Counted from the first letter of the stretch, positions 1-5,124 are shown. The stretch is 5,797 nucleotides of DNA from Carnobacterium sp. UBA5792 (GCA_002418295.1 DIDU01000128.1:320-6116); one strand, 5' to 3'. Numbers and translations: made by a program. The notes: generated by a model from the letters alone, not told the origin.

Positions 1-1235
1 TATTGACCGCTTTATTCTCAGGTATGTTTATGGTAGCCGCAGGAGGATTAGCTGACAAATATGGACGTGTTAAATTAACAAATATTGGATTGATTCTAAG
101 TATCATCGGTTCTTTATGTTTGGTTGTAGCACAAGGTTCGGTTTTATTGATTGCTGGTCGTATTATCCAAGGGATTTCAGCTGCCTGTATTATGCCTTCT
201 ACATTAGCCTTGATGAAAACCTATTTTCAAGGAGCCGAAAGACAACGTGCATTGAGCTATTGGTCAATCGGTTCTTGGGGTGGATCAGGTATTTGTTCAT
301 TTTTTGGAGGATTTGTTGCAACGTATTTCGGATGGCGTTCAATTTTCATCATTTCAATCATTATTGCAGTGACGAGCCTGCTTTTACTTAAAGGCACTCC
401 AGAAAGCAAAGTCACAGCTGTTGGCGAAAAGAAACCTTTTGACATTGGCGGACTGATCACTTTTGTCGTTGCTATGTTAACCATTAATATTGTAATCACT
501 TCAGGAGCTTCTATGGGCTGGACAAATCCTGTTATTGTAGGCTTGCTTGTGGTATTTCTTATTTCAGCTCTCTTATTTGCGAGAATCGAAATGAAGCATA
601 CAAACAGTTTTATTGATTTTTCATTATTCAAAAATAAAGCGTATAGTGGAGCTACTTTATCTAATTTCTTGCTAAATGCTTCTGCAGGAACAATGATCGT
701 TGCGAATACGTACGTTCAAATTGCCCGTGGTTTTTCTTCTTTCCAATCCGGCTTATTAACTATTGGTTATTTGGTATGTGTCTTAAGCTCTATTCGAATA
801 GGCGAAAAAGTTTTACAAAAACTTGGTTCTCGGAAACCAATGATGGTTGGAACATTTACTGCAATTATCGGGATTGCTCTTATGACATTCACGTTCATAC
901 CTGGAATCGCCTATAATGTATTAGTTTTTGTTGGATTTGCCTTATATGGTTTTGGTTTAGGAATCTATGCAACACCTTCAACAGATGCTGCTATTTCAAA
1001 TGCACCATCAGATAAAATAGGTAGTGCTTCTGGTATCTATAAGATGGCTAGTTCTTTAGGCGGTGCTATGGGAGTTGCATTATCTTCAAGTTTATTTAAT
1101 GCCATTGGAACAAACGGAAATATGGAAATAGCTGGTTCAGCAGGATTATTGCTAAACGTTGCTTTCGGTATTGTTGCTTTGATCTCAATTATGATGACGG
1201 TACCTAAAGAAAAGACGGAATTAGTTAGGCAGTAA
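1..1235 (+). CDS. MFS multidrug efflux transporter, DHA2 (14-TMS) type, 5'-truncated by the window edge
   Basis: Probable proton-driven drug exporter of the cytoplasmic membrane. The frame is open from base 3 and ends at TAA 1233-1235, leaving about 410 residues. The first visible residues already form TM2, so TM1 and roughly 40-45 residues lie outside the window; the TTG at position 3 is an internal Leu codon. Visible MFS landmarks, counted from base 3: motif A GGLADKYGR (14-22) after TM2; motif B RIIQG (53-57) in TM4; a motif-C-like region with FGG (101-103) in TM5, then WRSIF before TM6; a second motif-A-like loop near 266-280; and the DHA2-style SSLGGAMGVA (350-359) near the C-terminus. 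The central hydrophobic pair typical of 14-TMS exporters is present at about 149-193. Full length would be about 455 residues, normal for SdrM/Tet(L)-sized proteins. Substrate is unknown. Family is confident; drug specificity is not. Confidence 0.9.
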   Translation, partial: LTALFSGMFMVAAGGLADKYGRVKLTNIGLILSIIGSLCLVVAQGSVLLIAGRIIQGISAACIMPSTLALMKTYFQGAERQRALSYWSIGSWGGSGICSFFGGFVATYFGWRSIFIISIIIAVTSLLLLKGTPESKVTAVGEKKPFDIGGLITFVVAMLTINIVITSGASMGWTNPVIVGLLVVFLISALLFARIEMKHTNSFIDFSLFKNKAYSGATLSNFLLNASAGTMIVANTYVQIARGFSSFQSGLLTIGYLVCVLSSIRIGEKVLQKLGSRKPMMVGTFTAIIGIALMTFTFIPGIAYNVLVFVGFALYGFGLGIYATPSTDAAISNAPSDKIGSASGIYKMASSLGGAMGVALSSSLFNAIGTNGNMEIAGSAGLLLNVAFGIVALISIMMTVPKEKTELVRQ

Positions 1236-1298
1236 ATGAAGTAAGTAAATAGCTTTACTGAACCAGTAATTTATTTTAGTATTTTTATAATAGGAAGG

Positions 1299-1336
1299 AG
1301 AAGGTATAATGTGATTACATGATGCCTTCTTTTTTT
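1299..1336 (+). terminator. Rho-independent terminator after the MFS gene
   Basis: A 14-bp stem is formed by 1299-1312 (AGAAGGTATAATGT) and 1317-1330 (ACATGATGCCTTCT), with one G:U pair, one mismatch and a 4-nt loop, followed by a seven-T run at 1330-1336. It lies 63 bp after the MFS stop, so the MFS and FUSC genes are probably separate transcription units. The left arm also carries a Shine-Dalgarno-like GGAAGGAG and an ATG directly followed by TGA (see findings). Confidence 0.85.
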
Positions 1337-1349
1337 AATTAATATGGAT

Positions 1350-1363
1350 TTGTGATCTCACAA
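1350..1363. promoter_or_regulatory. Short inverted repeat upstream of the FUSC gene, possible operator
   Basis: TTGTGA-TC-TCACAA is a perfect 6-bp inverted repeat with a 2-bp centre. It sits between the MFS terminator and the FUSC start, where the FUSC promoter must be. TTGTGA could itself serve as a -35, but no convincing -10 follows at 16-18 bp, so no promoter is called. The arms resemble a CRP half-site, but the spacing is 2 and not 6. Could be chance. Confidence 0.35.
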
Positions 1364-1450
1364 TTATCGTTAATCCTGAATAATTTAAAAGTTACTACTT
1401 ATTCGAAAATAGCAGGCACAAAAATCAATTATGGAATCAGGAGTTTTGCA

Positions 1451-2542
1451 ATGGATAAGAGGAAAAAATTTTTTCGAGAAATAACGACTATTAAAAAAAC
1501 AGAAGATTCGTTGTTGCGTGTTTTTGGCGCGGGAGCTACGACTGGAATTATGCTCATGGCAGGTTACCTGCTGAACAATATGCAAATTGGAACTTTCGGA
1601 GCACTTGGAGCATTCGCGTTTTTGTATTATCAACCGATCCCGACAAGAGCACTAATACCACGTATTTTTAGAGTGGGAATCTGTCTGGTATTAAGCTTTC
1701 TTGCAGGAGCTTTGTCAACATTTATACCTTGGATGATTCCTATTACGATTGGGATAGTCAGTTTAATCAGTCTTCTAGCTTTCAGAATACTTAATTTGCC
1801 AAAACCTGGAGCTTTCTTCATCATCATGGTAAATTCTATGGGAACAGGATTAGCATTAGGTTTTTCAGAAATAATCTGGGCTGCAAGTTATGTGGCTTGT
1901 GGCGTCTTGACTGCAGTTTTGATGGCTTATTTAGTGGGTATAGCACATCGAGCTTTGATTAAAGAAAAAGAAGAATATACAACTGTAGCTTTTAAAACAA
2001 AATTTACCTATGCTCTAAAGCATGATCCGGAATTGTTGTTGTCTTCTATTCACCATGCAGGGATTATCTTCTTTGCTGCCTATTTGGGATCAGCTTTAGA
2101 ATTGGGCAATCCATATTGGATAACGATTTCTTGTGCTGCTGTTCTCCAAGGCAGAGAGTTGATCGTCATTATGTATCGGAATATTCAACGGGTAGTTGGA
2201 GGTGTTTTCGGGCTGCTATTAGGGATGTTGCTATTTTCATTAGACCTTAACGTGATTCAGACGATTATTGTCATTACGATTTTGAATTTTTTTGTGGAGT
2301 ATGCCATGGTACGCAACTATGGACTGGCTAATTTCTTTACAAATCCTCTAGCTTTACTGCTGGCAAATTTATCAAGTGGCGCTTTCGTGAATGAATTAGT
2401 AGGAAACCGTTTCATTGGATTGGTTTTAGGAAGTGTTATTGGATTGATCGGAGCTGCACTGATAGCAGGAGCTATTATGTTGTTTAAAGGGGAAAAAATT
2501 ATTCCTGAAAAGCATCTCAAAGCTCCGAAAGAGGAAGATTAA
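1451..2542 (+). CDS. FUSC-family integral membrane protein (363 aa), putative transporter
   Basis: Multi-spanning membrane protein of the FUSC family (fusaric-acid-resistance/aromatic-acid exporter-like, FUSC_2 type). Two hydrophobic blocks (residues about 25-165 and 203-345) flank a short charged loop (about 166-195, with KEKEEY), so it lacks the large cytosolic domain of AaeB/YccS. The second block shows typical FUSC features: PYWITISCAAVLQG (221-234), RNIQRVVGGVFGLLLG (243-258) and VRNYGLANFFTNPLALLL (287-304). The C-terminus is charged. The ATG at 1451 is chosen because AGGAG (1439-1443) lies 7 nt upstream. An in-frame GTG at 1352 has no ribosome site and would add a 33-residue tail that is not FUSC-like. 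It is monocistronic, between two terminators. Export of aromatic acids or other amphipathic compounds is known for family members; the substrate here is unknown. Confidence 0.85.
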   Translation: MDKRKKFFREITTIKKTEDSLLRVFGAGATTGIMLMAGYLLNNMQIGTFGALGAFAFLYYQPIPTRALIPRIFRVGICLVLSFLAGALSTFIPWMIPITIGIVSLISLLAFRILNLPKPGAFFIIMVNSMGTGLALGFSEIIWAASYVACGVLTAVLMAYLVGIAHRALIKEKEEYTTVAFKTKFTYALKHDPELLLSSIHHAGIIFFAAYLGSALELGNPYWITISCAAVLQGRELIVIMYRNIQRVVGGVFGLLLGMLLFSLDLNVIQTIIVITILNFFVEYAMVRNYGLANFFTNPLALLLANLSSGAFVNELVGNRFIGLVLGSVIGLIGAALIAGAIMLFKGEKIIPEKHLKAPKEED

Positions 2543-2631
2543 AAATGGATTCTGACAAGTTATGTTTCGATTTAGTACTGGAAATAAAGATTATGTAATT
2601 TTCGTAAATAGGTAGTAACATGTAATCAAAG

Positions 2632-2680
2632 AATCCGTCCTAGCACAAATGATCATTCTTTTGTGCTGGGGCGGATTTTT
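2632..2680. terminator. Long hairpin terminator between convergent FUSC and DUF2812 genes
   Basis: An 18-bp uninterrupted stem pairs 2632-2649 (AATCCGTCCTAGCACAAA) with 2660-2677 (TTTGTGCTGGGGCGGATT), with two G:U pairs and a 10-nt loop, and ends in TTTTT at 2676-2680. It is a strong terminator for the plus-strand FUSC gene. On the minus strand the stem is followed by the weaker TTCTTTG, so it may also end the padR-DUF2812 transcript, whose stop lies about 70 bp away. No other terminator was seen for that operon. Confidence 0.85.
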
Positions 2681-2749
2681 AATAAGTAAACAGCAGGAAA
2701 GATAGAACGGTTGTACTATTAGGAGAGATTCAATAGAATATTTCTTGCA

Positions 2750-3292
2750 TCATGTCTGTTCTAATCGATTGATTTTTCTGGTTAAGTTAAAGAAAAGCTT
2801 CCCGTAGAGAACTAAAATGACTAGGAAACAAATAGTTATTGGAATACCGCTGATAAGAGATTTAATAGTGAACATATTTGATAATAGAAGAAAAAGCAAG
2901 ATAAACGACATAGACATTCCGAACCAGGTCCACTGCGCTCTCACTTTTTTTAATAAACCAATCATCGAATCTTTATCCGTAAAAATTTCAAGGTTTTGAG
3001 TTTCGTCTGTACTAAGCTTTCTGAAGTAAATCCAACTGCCTTGGAATATAGGATAGGAGTAAACGGCTTCCCAGCCTGCATCTTCAAAAATAGCTAAATA
3101 CTCATCTAAATCTTCTAAAGATTCTTTATAATCAATTCGATAAATATAATTTTCCGGTTTACCTTGTTCAAAGTGGTACCGCAAGTTTTTATACTTCGTA
3201 AAATGCCAACCTTCTAAAGCCATATGATGCAAAAAGTCTTGTTCTTTTTCCAATTGATCCACTGTAATGAATTTAAAAACTTTTTTCTCCAT
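2750..3292 (-). CDS. DUF2812 domain membrane protein, LftS-like (180 aa)
   Basis: The N-terminal DUF2812 domain (about 1-95) has the typical order: FLHHMALEGWHF (20-31), the Tyr-rich YIYRIDY (49-55), EYLAIFEDAGWE (64-75) and WIYFRK (87-92). After a charged linker come two hydrophobic helices (about 121-140 and 147-168) and a basic tail, giving a two-TM membrane protein with its soluble domain probably cytoplasmic. The start is fixed by AGGAGG at 3302-3307, inside the last codons of padR, 9 nt before the ATG. Only 2 bp separate the padR stop from this ATG, so translation is probably coupled. DUF2812 genes are commonly paired with PadR regulators, best known as Listeria LftR-LftS, where the pair governs a multidrug exporter. 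The biochemical role of DUF2812 is unknown; sensing or modulating the PadR partner is an inference. Confidence 0.85.
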   Translation of the reverse strand: MEKKVFKFITVDQLEKEQDFLHHMALEGWHFTKYKNLRYHFEQGKPENYIYRIDYKESLEDLDEYLAIFEDAGWEAVYSYPIFQGSWIYFRKLSTDETQNLEIFTDKDSMIGLLKKVRAQWTWFGMSMSFILLFLLLSNMFTIKSLISGIPITICFLVILVLYGKLFFNLTRKINRLEQT

Positions 3293-3294
3293 GC

Positions 3295-3612
3295 TTATAG
3301 CCCTCCTTTAGAGTTGAAATAGAGTTCTTTAATACGTGCTTTTTCACTATCTAAAATTTCTTTTCCCGTGGGCGTGATTTGATAAATTTTTCGGTTGCTT
3401 TCTTCTTTTACGGGTTCGATCAAACCATCCTTTTTCATCTTTGATAACGTTCCATAAATGGTTCCTGGGCCTAATGAAATACGTTTTTTAGTCAGCTTTT
3501 CAACATGATCAATAATGGCGTATCCATGTTTTGGCGCAACTAAAGATAGGAGAATATAGAATGCTGTTTCAGTCATGGGAATATAAGAATTTTTCAATTT
3601 TTCATTGATCAA
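3295..3612 (-). CDS. PadR-family transcriptional regulator, LftR-like (105 aa)
   Basis: Small winged-helix PadR repressor of the short type (about 105-110 aa). Landmarks: TETAFYILLSL (14-24), KHGYAIIDHVEKLT (28-41), the recognition-helix stretch LGPGTIYGTLSKMKKDGLI (47-65), and the wing with KIYQITPTGKEIL (75-87). The TTG at 3612 is taken as start because GAGGTG (3620-3625) lies 7 nt upstream and the protein then begins just before the conserved IPMTETAFYILL. The frame stays open upstream to 3672, but an ATG there would overlap the -35 hexamer and has no ribosome site. First gene of an operon with the DUF2812 gene. Members of this family usually repress their own operon and often an efflux system, and respond to bound small aromatic molecules. 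An inverted repeat over the -10 fits autoregulation. Targets elsewhere are unknown. Confidence 0.88.
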   Translation of the reverse strand: MINEKLKNSYIPMTETAFYILLSLVAPKHGYAIIDHVEKLTKKRISLGPGTIYGTLSKMKKDGLIEPVKEESNRKIYQITPTGKEILDSEKARIKELYFNSKGGL

Positions 3613-3643
3613 TGTATCACACCTCGATATATTTGATGTGCAT

Positions 3644-3672
3644 ATTATATCATGATGCGATATAATTCGCAA
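3644..3672 (-). promoter_or_regulatory. Promoter of the padR-DUF2812 operon
   Basis: On the minus strand, TTGCGA (3672-3667) is followed after exactly 17 bp by a perfect TATAAT (3649-3644), a good sigma-A promoter. Transcription would start near 3637, giving a leader of about 25 nt before the TTG start at 3612. Confidence 0.75.
3646..3664. promoter_or_regulatory. Inverted repeat across the padR -10, candidate PadR autoregulatory operator
   Basis: TATATC-ATGATGC-GATATA is a perfect 6-bp inverted repeat with a 7-bp centre. It fills the spacer and overlaps the -10 hexamer, so a protein bound here would block RNA polymerase. The position suits autorepression by the PadR protein, but the sequence does not match the often-quoted PadR pattern ATGT-N8-ACAT. 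Assignment to PadR is an inference. Confidence 0.45.
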
Positions 3673-3676
3673 GAAT

Positions 3677-3699
3677 ATAGTATCGTATCGCGATGCTAT
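3677..3699. promoter_or_regulatory. Imperfect inverted repeat upstream of padR -35; shared half-sites with the yisL promoter
   Basis: On the plus strand, ATAGTATCG (3677-3685) and CGATGCTAT (3691-3699) face each other across TATCG, forming an inverted repeat with one mismatched pair. The proximal half-site, read toward padR as CGATACTAT, ends 4 bp before the -35. Both 9-mers recur exactly upstream of the yisL -35 at 4655-4681, which makes a specific regulator site more likely than chance. Confidence 0.5.
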
Positions 3700-3711
3700 T
3701 TTTATCTTTAG

Positions 3712-3734
3712 TAGTATAAAATTTTTTTATACTA
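3712..3734. repeat. AT-only-core inverted repeat in the padR/FMN-reductase intergenic region
   Basis: TAGTATAAA (3712-3720) and TTTATACTA (3726-3734) are perfect 9-bp inverted arms around a 5-nt loop. There is no GC-rich stem, so it is a poor terminator. The outer TAGTAT/ATACTA hexamers match the inner part of the nearby ATAGTATCG half-site, so it may be a further regulator site or a chance AT-rich palindrome. Confidence 0.4.
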
Positions 3735-3796
3735 TTTTCTAAAGGGTTTCTTATCCCTTGAATGGATGGTTACTATACATCAATATAAAAAATGGC

Positions 3797-3815
3797 AACT
3801 TACTAAAAATAAGTA
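3797..3815. promoter_or_regulatory. Upstream HxlR/DUF24-like operator copy (degenerate)
   Basis: AACTTAC-TAAAA-ATAAGTA has the same 7-5-7 layout as the perfect copy at 3852-3870, with 5 of 7 pairs kept. It ends right at the -35 (3816). The centres of the two copies are 55 bp apart, close to five helical turns, so both would lie on the same face of the DNA. Confidence 0.5.
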
Positions 3816-3844
3816 TTGCAATGTAATTTATTCTGTGGCATACT
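3816..3844 (+). promoter_or_regulatory. Probable promoter of the FMN reductase gene
   Basis: TTGCAA (3816-3821), a 17-bp spacer and CATACT (3839-3844) with an extended TG at 3836-3837 form a plausible sigma-A promoter. Transcription would begin near 3851, placing the perfect operator copy over the start site. The leader would be about 70 nt. Confidence 0.5.
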
Positions 3845-3851
3845 AAATAAG

Positions 3852-3870
3852 TACTTACGAAATGTAAGTA
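3852..3870. promoter_or_regulatory. Perfect 19-bp HxlR/DUF24-like operator at the transcription start
   Basis: TACTTAC-GAAAT-GTAAGTA is a perfect 7-bp inverted repeat with a 5-bp centre. It lies just downstream of the predicted -10, a classic repressor position. Symmetric TACT...AGTA and ACTTAC...GTAAGT sites are typical of MarR/DUF24 (HxlR-family) regulators; the quinone-sensing YodB and CatR of Bacillus control reductase genes from related sites. No such regulator gene is in the window. Confidence 0.6.
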
Positions 3871-3920
3871 AGTAATTGATGGGTTACCTTCAATTAAACT
3901 AACATAATGGAGGAAACACA

Positions 3921-4562
3921 TTGAACAGTAAGTCAATATTCACTCGAATGAGCGAAGCAATATTTGGGAAAAAATTACAAACAGAAGAAAAGGGGAAAAA
4001 CAATATGAAAATCGGTATTATCTCAGGAAGCGTACGTGAAGGAAGAAACTCAGAAGCAGTAACGCAATGGATCCATAATTTTGCAGTAAACAGGAACGAC
4101 GAGGGAGTAGAATACGAAATCGTTGAATTAGCAGATTATGATTTACCGTTATTAGGAGCTAAACTTTCTGAAGATCGTCAAGCCGCAGCAGGGGCAGCAA
4201 TTCAAGCTTGGTCTGAAAAAATGGCTTCATTTGATGGATATGTATTTATCACTCCAGAATATAACCATGCATTAGGTGGAGCATTAAAAAATGCTTTAGA
4301 TTACTTAAAACCAGAAGTAGCGAATAAAGCAGCAGCCATGGTCGGATACGGCAGTTTAGGCGGCGCACGTGCTCATGAAGATATGCGTTCTATCTTAGGT
4401 GAATTGAGCGTTGCTTCTGTTCATACAACAACAAACTTTTCTTTAATGACGGACTTTGAAAACATGAGTGTTTTCAAACCAAATGATTACAACAAAGTAA
4501 ATGCACAAGGTATGTTTGATGATTTATTATTATGGTCAAAAGCTTTCAGCACGATTCGCTAA
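3921..4562 (+). CDS. NADPH-dependent FMN reductase family protein (azo/quinone-reductase-like flavoprotein)
   Basis: Flavodoxin-fold cytoplasmic oxidoreductase that should use NAD(P)H and FMN to reduce quinones, azo compounds or similar electrophiles, as do YhdA and ChrR/YieF relatives. Motifs, numbered from the TTG start: the FMN phosphate loop SGSVREGRNSEA (35-46), the family signature TPEYNHALGGALKNALDYL (111-129; usually PEYN-x-S-x-PG-x-LKNA-x-D), and GYGSLGGARA (142-151). TTG 3921 is chosen because GGAGG (3909-3913) sits 7 nt upstream. It gives 213 aa with a 28-residue charged N-terminal extension. Met29 (ATG 4005), preceded by a weaker AAGGGG 10 nt away, would give a 185-aa protein of the usual family size starting MKIGIISGSV; either or both may be used. 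Bracketing HxlR-like operators suggest induction by reactive electrophiles. It is monocistronic, ending at its own terminator. Confidence 0.88.
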   Translation: MNSKSIFTRMSEAIFGKKLQTEEKGKNNMKIGIISGSVREGRNSEAVTQWIHNFAVNRNDEGVEYEIVELADYDLPLLGAKLSEDRQAAAGAAIQAWSEKMASFDGYVFITPEYNHALGGALKNALDYLKPEVANKAAAMVGYGSLGGARAHEDMRSILGELSVASVHTTTNFSLMTDFENMSVFKPNDYNKVNAQGMFDDLLLWSKAFSTIR

Positions 4563-4585
4563 ATTTAAAATTAGAATACCTATTA

Positions 4586-4640
4586 AACGCTCTTCAAAGC
4601 AGGCACGGTAAAACGTGCTCATTTTGAAGAGTGTTTTTTT
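4586..4640 (+). terminator. Rho-independent terminator after the FMN reductase gene
   Basis: The outer stem AACGCTCTTCAAA (4586-4598) pairs with TTTGAAGAGTGTT (4623-4635), with one G:U pair. It encloses an inner GCACG/CGTGC hairpin and is followed by a seven-T run (4634-4640). It starts 24 bp after the stop codon. Confidence 0.88.
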
Positions 4641-4654
4641 GAAAAGAAAATAAT

Positions 4655-4681
4655 CGATACTATCAAGGTGGTCGATGCTAT
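4655..4681. promoter_or_regulatory. Tandem CGATRCTAT sites upstream of the yisL -35
   Basis: CGATACTAT (4655-4663) and CGATGCTAT (4673-4681) are direct repeats with an 18-bp period, differing at one base. The second ends 3 bp before the -35. The same two 9-mers lie upstream of the padR -35, there as an inverted pair, which points to a common DNA-binding protein. Its identity is unknown; PadR itself is one candidate. Confidence 0.5.
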
Positions 4682-4684
4682 TGA

Positions 4685-4713
4685 TTGAAAGAAAGTGACA
4701 CTAGTGTTACAAT
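4685..4713 (+). promoter_or_regulatory. Promoter of the yisL-like gene
   Basis: TTGAAA (4685-4690), a 17-bp spacer and TACAAT (4708-4713) form a good sigma-A promoter. Transcription would start near 4720, leaving a leader of about 36 nt before the strong AAGGAGG ribosome site at 4741-4747. Confidence 0.7.
4695..4710. promoter_or_regulatory. Near-perfect palindrome in the yisL promoter, candidate repressor operator
   Basis: GTGACACTAGTGTTAC is symmetric except at one pair, with the perfect 10-bp core ACACTAGTGT. It fills the spacer and overlaps the first half of the -10. A gapless palindrome of about 16 bp in this position is typical of TetR- or MarR-type repressors. No such regulator is encoded in the window. 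Confidence 0.5.
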
Positions 4714-4755
4714 GAGTTTTAAAGAAAAGATTTATTATTAAAGGAGGATAAACAG

Positions 4756-5097
4756 ATGTGGTTGCACATTCATTTAACAGCTTTTATATTGATATTTGTT
4801 GCTATTTTAGTAAAACTATTTAATCAAGACAAAGAAATGAAGACTCTTTTTATGGTCATTCGAGTCGTTTATTTAGTCTTGATTGCAACAGGGATTCGTT
4901 TAGCACTTTATACGTTTGATTCTCAAGCCGTATTAACAACAGTAAAAATCTTACTTGGATTAAGTACGATCGCTGTCTGTGAAATGGCTTTTGGTAAAAA
5001 GGGAACAAAGATGATGAAAAACCTGCTCGTTGGTTTATTAGTAGTAACTGCTATTGTCGGACTTGTTTTAGCAGGCGGACGTCCATTTATTTCTTAA
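4756..5097 (+). CDS. YisL family (DUF1516/UPF0344) small membrane protein, 113 aa
   Basis: Small four-helix membrane protein of the YisL family, whose function is unknown. It begins MWLHIHLTAFILI, the characteristic His-containing first helix (about 2-21). Further hydrophobic helices lie at about 31-52, 58-78 and 88-107, with short positively charged loops (KKGTKMMK at 81-88), and the protein ends GGRPFIS. The length matches the family (about 105-120 aa). The start is certain: AAGGAGG (4741-4747) lies 8 nt before the ATG. It is a single-gene unit with its own promoter, palindromic operator and downstream hairpin. Family relatives occur across Bacilli; no enzyme or transport motif is visible. 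The elaborate upstream region suggests conditional expression rather than housekeeping. Confidence 0.85.
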   Translation: MWLHIHLTAFILIFVAILVKLFNQDKEMKTLFMVIRVVYLVLIATGIRLALYTFDSQAVLTTVKILLGLSTIAVCEMAFGKKGTKMMKNLLVGLLVVTAIVGLVLAGGRPFIS

Positions 5098-5124
5098 CGA
5101 AAATGAAAGAAAAAGAAGAATAAA

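Noticed and set aside
3..5. TTG as the start codon of the MFS gene
   Set aside because: It is an internal Leu codon in TM2; TM1 is missing and no ribosome site is visible, so the gene starts before the window.
257..631. Open frame on the minus strand opposite the MFS gene
   Set aside because: It is antisense to well-supported coding sequence and has no recognisable motif or ribosome site; the same holds for the reverse frames in the FUSC gene and for 5217-5501, opposite the GH35 gene.
1244..1274. Small inverted repeats AGTAAA-TAGC-TTTACT and TTACTG-AAC-CAGTAA after the MFS stop
   Set aside because: Short, overlapping and AT-rich, with no promoter or U-run attached; probably chance next to the true terminator.
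1352..1450. Upstream GTG start adding 33 residues to the FUSC protein
   Set aside because: There is no ribosome site before it, it lies just after a terminator, and ATG 1451 has AGGAG at ideal spacing.
3613..3672. Upstream ATG adding 20 residues to the PadR protein
   Set aside because: It would overlap the -35 hexamer and contain the -10, has no ribosome site, and the extra residues do not look like PadR sequence.
3738..3760. AAGGG/CCCTT mini-hairpin in the divergent intergenic region
   Set aside because: Only five base pairs and no U-tract on either strand; not enough to call a terminator or riboswitch.
3851..3920. Riboswitch or T-box in the FMN reductase leader
   Set aside because: The predicted leader is only about 70 nt, begins with the operator repeat, and shows no conserved aptamer (no FMN or T-box motif).
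3751..3936. 61-codon minus-strand frame in the intergenic region before the FMN reductase
   Set aside because: Low-complexity hydrophobic translation running across the operators and promoter; no ribosome site and no family resemblance.
5103..5123. Six-codon frame MKEKEE after yisL
   Set aside because: Too short, with no ribosome site, and it lies in the A-rich lead-in to the terminator.
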